A stretch of 17,693 bases of DNA from an uncultured Bacteroides sp. (GTDB lineage: Bacteria > Bacteroidota > Bacteroidia > Bacteroidales > Bacteroidaceae). The notes beneath the pieces are model-generated. The model searched no databases. It was not told the origin of the DNA and saw only the letters and a list, made by a program, of their open reading frames with translations. Shown here one piece after another: positions 16,124 through 17,693 of this stretch. Each line of letters begins with the position of its first letter. The first letter of the stretch is position 1. The DNA is taken from the NCBI GenBank assembly GCA_905198575.1, contig CAJKDC010000059.1:1-17693 (forward strand), read 5' to 3'. Position numbers and translations under genes: made by a program.

Positions 16124-17404
16124 TTATTCGATAGTTGTACCTTTCTTTGCTTTCCAGTAGGCTATATGTTTGGGGCTTCCCACGATTTGTGCTGTATAGA
16201 TTCCGCTATGTCCCGAGAAAAGATACGATGCTACACAAGCAATGCCTAAATACATACCGCCTTCGATTCCAAAAAGTTCTATTCCCATAAGCGTACATGC
16301 AATAGGTGTATTGGTAGCTCCTGCAAAAACGGCTACAAAGCCAATGCCTGCCATGAATGATAACGGTAGGGGAATAATGGCAGATAAGGCACTGCCTAAG
16401 GTCGCTCCGACAAAAAACAAGGGGGTTACTTCTCCGCCTTTGAATCCTACGCCGATGGTGAATGTTGTCAGTAATAATTTAATAAGGAAGTCATACCACA
16501 TTTGTACTTCCGTAAATGAGCTTACGATGACGGGTACTCCCAAACCGATGTATTTGGTAGTTCCCATAAGCCATACGCAGACGGCTATGCAAACTCCACC
16601 TATTAAGGGGCGGAACGGTGCGTATGATATATATTTCTTGGCTGTTTGTCCCCAGAAAACAATGGATCTGGAGAATAATCTTGCGGTAAGCCCGAAAAAG
16701 AGACTGGCCAGTATTACCCAGAGCAGGACACTTACGCTTAATTCCGGGACTTCGGTCATGTGGTATATCGTGTGCTCGATTCCCCAGGCGTGGCATGCAT
16801 AGTTTGCAAAGAAGGAAGCCAGGAAGATGGGAAGTATGGCGTCGTATCGCATGCGTCCGATGATGATGACTTCCAAAGCAAAGACAGCTCCTGCCAGTGG
16901 TGTCCCGAAGACGGATGCAAATCCTGCACCTATACCTATCTGTATCATGATTTTACGGTCGTAAGGATGCATCTTGAAAACGCGCGACATGAAGTCGGCT
17001 ATGGCACCGCCCATTTGTACGCCGGTTCCTTCGCGTCCTGCAGAGCCACCGAATAAGTGGGTCAATACGGTTCCGATATATACCAGAGGGGCCATTTTAA
17101 AAGGAATAATGTTATGCGAGCTGCGAATTTCTTCTATCAGGAAGTTGTTGCCTTTTGCTGCTGTTCCGGCCAGATAATGGTAGGTAAGTCCGATAACGAG
17201 TCCGGCAACGGGTAAGAGGCTGATTATCCACAGGTGGCTTTCCCGATAGGAGGTTGCCCAATTGAGTGAGGCCAGCAGTAATGCGGACGCAGAACCTATT
17301 AATGCGCCTACGATTAATGTTATGACTAGCCATTTTAACGTGTACCCAAAGATGATTTGTTCGAAACGGGTTAGGTTGATGATGTTTTTAATCCTTTCTT
17401 TCAT
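16124..17404 (-). CDS. CLC-F-type fluoride/proton antiporter
   Basis: A 426-residue inner-membrane CLC protein exporting toxic fluoride in exchange for protons. About a dozen or more hydrophobic segments fill residues 20-400, without a cytoplasmic CBS domain. Features that separate it from chloride CLCs: KGNNFLI (84-90) replaces the usual GSGIP loop; the gating glutamate is E125 in GREGT; and GGEVTP (323-328) holds E325 and T327. Y403 would be the central tyrosine. These fall at a constant offset of seven from residues I recall for the studied CLC-F of Enterococcus (E118, E318, T320, Y396). The leader carries a fluoride aptamer, which independently supports the assignment. ATG 17404 is used; earlier in-frame ATGs are cut off by stops. 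Confidence 0.9.
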   Translation of the reverse strand: MKERIKNIINLTRFEQIIFGYTLKWLVITLIVGALIGSASALLLASLNWATSYRESHLWIISLLPVAGLVIGLTYHYLAGTAAKGNNFLIEEIRSSHNIIPFKMAPLVYIGTVLTHLFGGSAGREGTGVQMGGAIADFMSRVFKMHPYDRKIMIQIGIGAGFASVFGTPLAGAVFALEVIIIGRMRYDAILPIFLASFFANYACHAWGIEHTIYHMTEVPELSVSVLLWVILASLFFGLTARLFSRSIVFWGQTAKKYISYAPFRPLIGGVCIAVCVWLMGTTKYIGLGVPVIVSSFTEVQMWYDFLIKLLLTTFTIGVGFKGGEVTPLFFVGATLGSALSAIIPLPLSFMAGIGFVAVFAGATNTPIACTLMGIELFGIEGGMYLGIACVASYLFSGHSGIYTAQIVGSPKHIAYWKAKKGTTIE

Positions 17405-17480
17405 ATATCTGACATTTGATGTTTACTTCATAAAAGGAGTGTAGTGCTGTTGGCAGATTATGACGAGGATTGTGCATAAT

Positions 17481-17520
17481 AATCCCTGTCAATTCTTTGG
17501 CAGAACTAACTCACGACAGG
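17481..17520 (-). other. Candidate expression platform after the fluoride aptamer
   Basis: On the minus strand CCTGTC (17520-17515) can pair with GACAGG (17490-17485), and inside it AGTTCT (17507-17502) with AGAATT (17496-17491). The left arm is shared with the 3' end of the aptamer, so the two folds should compete. GGATT (17485-17481) can alternatively pair with AATCC (17471-17467). No U-tract follows, so the mode of control is unclear. Confidence 0.45.
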
Positions 17521-17566
17521 AACTATCAGCTTCTTCAGCGGTTTATAACAGGGAAGTCCCATTCCC
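17515..17566 (-). promoter_or_regulatory. Fluoride riboswitch (crcB motif) aptamer
   Basis: On the minus strand P1 is GGGAA (17566-17562) with TTCCC (17555-17551), closed by loop TGGGAC. Next come AAACC (from about 17544), a short helix GCT/AGC around 17539-17529, and UGAU (17528-17525). The P1-loop bases GGGAC pair with GUUCC (17523-17519) as the pseudoknot that defines this fold. Order and spacing match the Thermotoga fluoride aptamer as I remember it. It starts about 8 bases after the predicted transcription start and precedes a CLC-F gene. Confidence 0.8.
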
Positions 17567-17580
17567 TTTTTTTGAGGTCG

Positions 17581-17611
17581 CAAAAATAATATATTTTCTT
17601 ATATCTTGCAA
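17581..17611 (-). promoter_or_regulatory. Promoter of the riboswitch-CLC-F transcript
   Basis: On the minus strand TTG (17611-17609), 20 bases, TATTTTTG (17588-17581). The expected start near 17574 lies just before the aptamer, leaving a leader of about 170 bases to the ATG. Confidence 0.7.
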
Positions 17612-17647
17612 GGGGGAATTGCGACAGTGTGTTTGTGGCGTATCTTT

Positions 17648-17693
17648 ATTATGAGGAATGTTTTTCATTTTTAAGCTGAAGTTTTCTCATAAT
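17648..17693. repeat. 8-bp inverted repeat running to the window edge
   Basis: ATTATGAG (17648-17655) and CTCATAAT (17686-17693) are exact inverted repeats 30 bases apart. The right arm ends at the last base, so the repeat may be longer. No gene is seen in 17612-17693. Confidence 0.3.

Noticed and set aside
17641..17648. TATCTTTA as a plus-strand promoter near the right edge
   Set aside because: Last base differs from the consensus, no -33 element fits, and the following ATG frame closes after seven codons.

Overview
The window looks like a stretch of chromosome from a Bacteroidales bacterium (Bacteroides/Phocaeicola/Prevotella-like). Evidence: several genes are preceded by the Bacteroidetes sigma-factor -7 element TAnnTTTG, some with a TTG about 19 bases upstream; starts lack Shine-Dalgarno sequences; and the proteins are of types common in gut Bacteroidales. 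This placement rests on recall of protein families and promoter logic, not on a database search.

Layout. (1) Positions 1-6049, plus strand: a broken SF1 helicase/phospholipase-D-like gene cut by the left edge, with an in-frame amber codon inside its HKD nuclease motif; a metallo-beta-lactamase-fold hydrolase; and a 1037-residue PLD-SF2 helicase-DUF3427 protein. Two helicase-nuclease fusions of opposite domain order flank a hydrolase, so this is a plausible nucleic-acid or defence neighbourhood, though that is inference. (2) 6164-8278, minus strand: a CPA1-type Na+/H+ antiporter with a long cytoplasmic tail and its own promoter and terminator. (3) 8429-14636, plus strand: a compact operon with one visible promoter and one strong terminator: omega-amidase-like nitrilase, iorA, iorB, class I/II aminotransferase, paaK and a tandem ACT protein. 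(4) 14639-17693, minus strand: a GNAT acetyltransferase, an exported carboxymuconolactone decarboxylase-cupin protein, and a CLC-F-type fluoride/proton antiporter preceded by what reads as a fluoride riboswitch.

How the genes work together. The operon encodes a coherent route from aryl acetates to aromatic amino acids. PaaK activates phenylacetate (or indoleacetate or hydroxyphenylacetate) to the CoA thioester, IorAB reductively carboxylates it to the aryl pyruvate, the aminotransferase makes the amino acid, and the tandem ACT protein is a likely sensor of the product. The amidase fits as an omega-amidase that destroys 2-oxoglutaramate, which would make a glutamine-dependent transamination irreversible. 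With AMP-forming PaaK this points to the assimilatory direction, although degradation to aryl acetates cannot be excluded from sequence.

The other strong find is at the right end. The CLC protein carries the signature residues of the fluoride clade, and its 5' leader folds as a fluoride aptamer, including the pseudoknot, a few bases downstream of a Bacteroidetes promoter. No tRNA, rRNA, CRISPR array, insertion sequence or phage gene was recognised.
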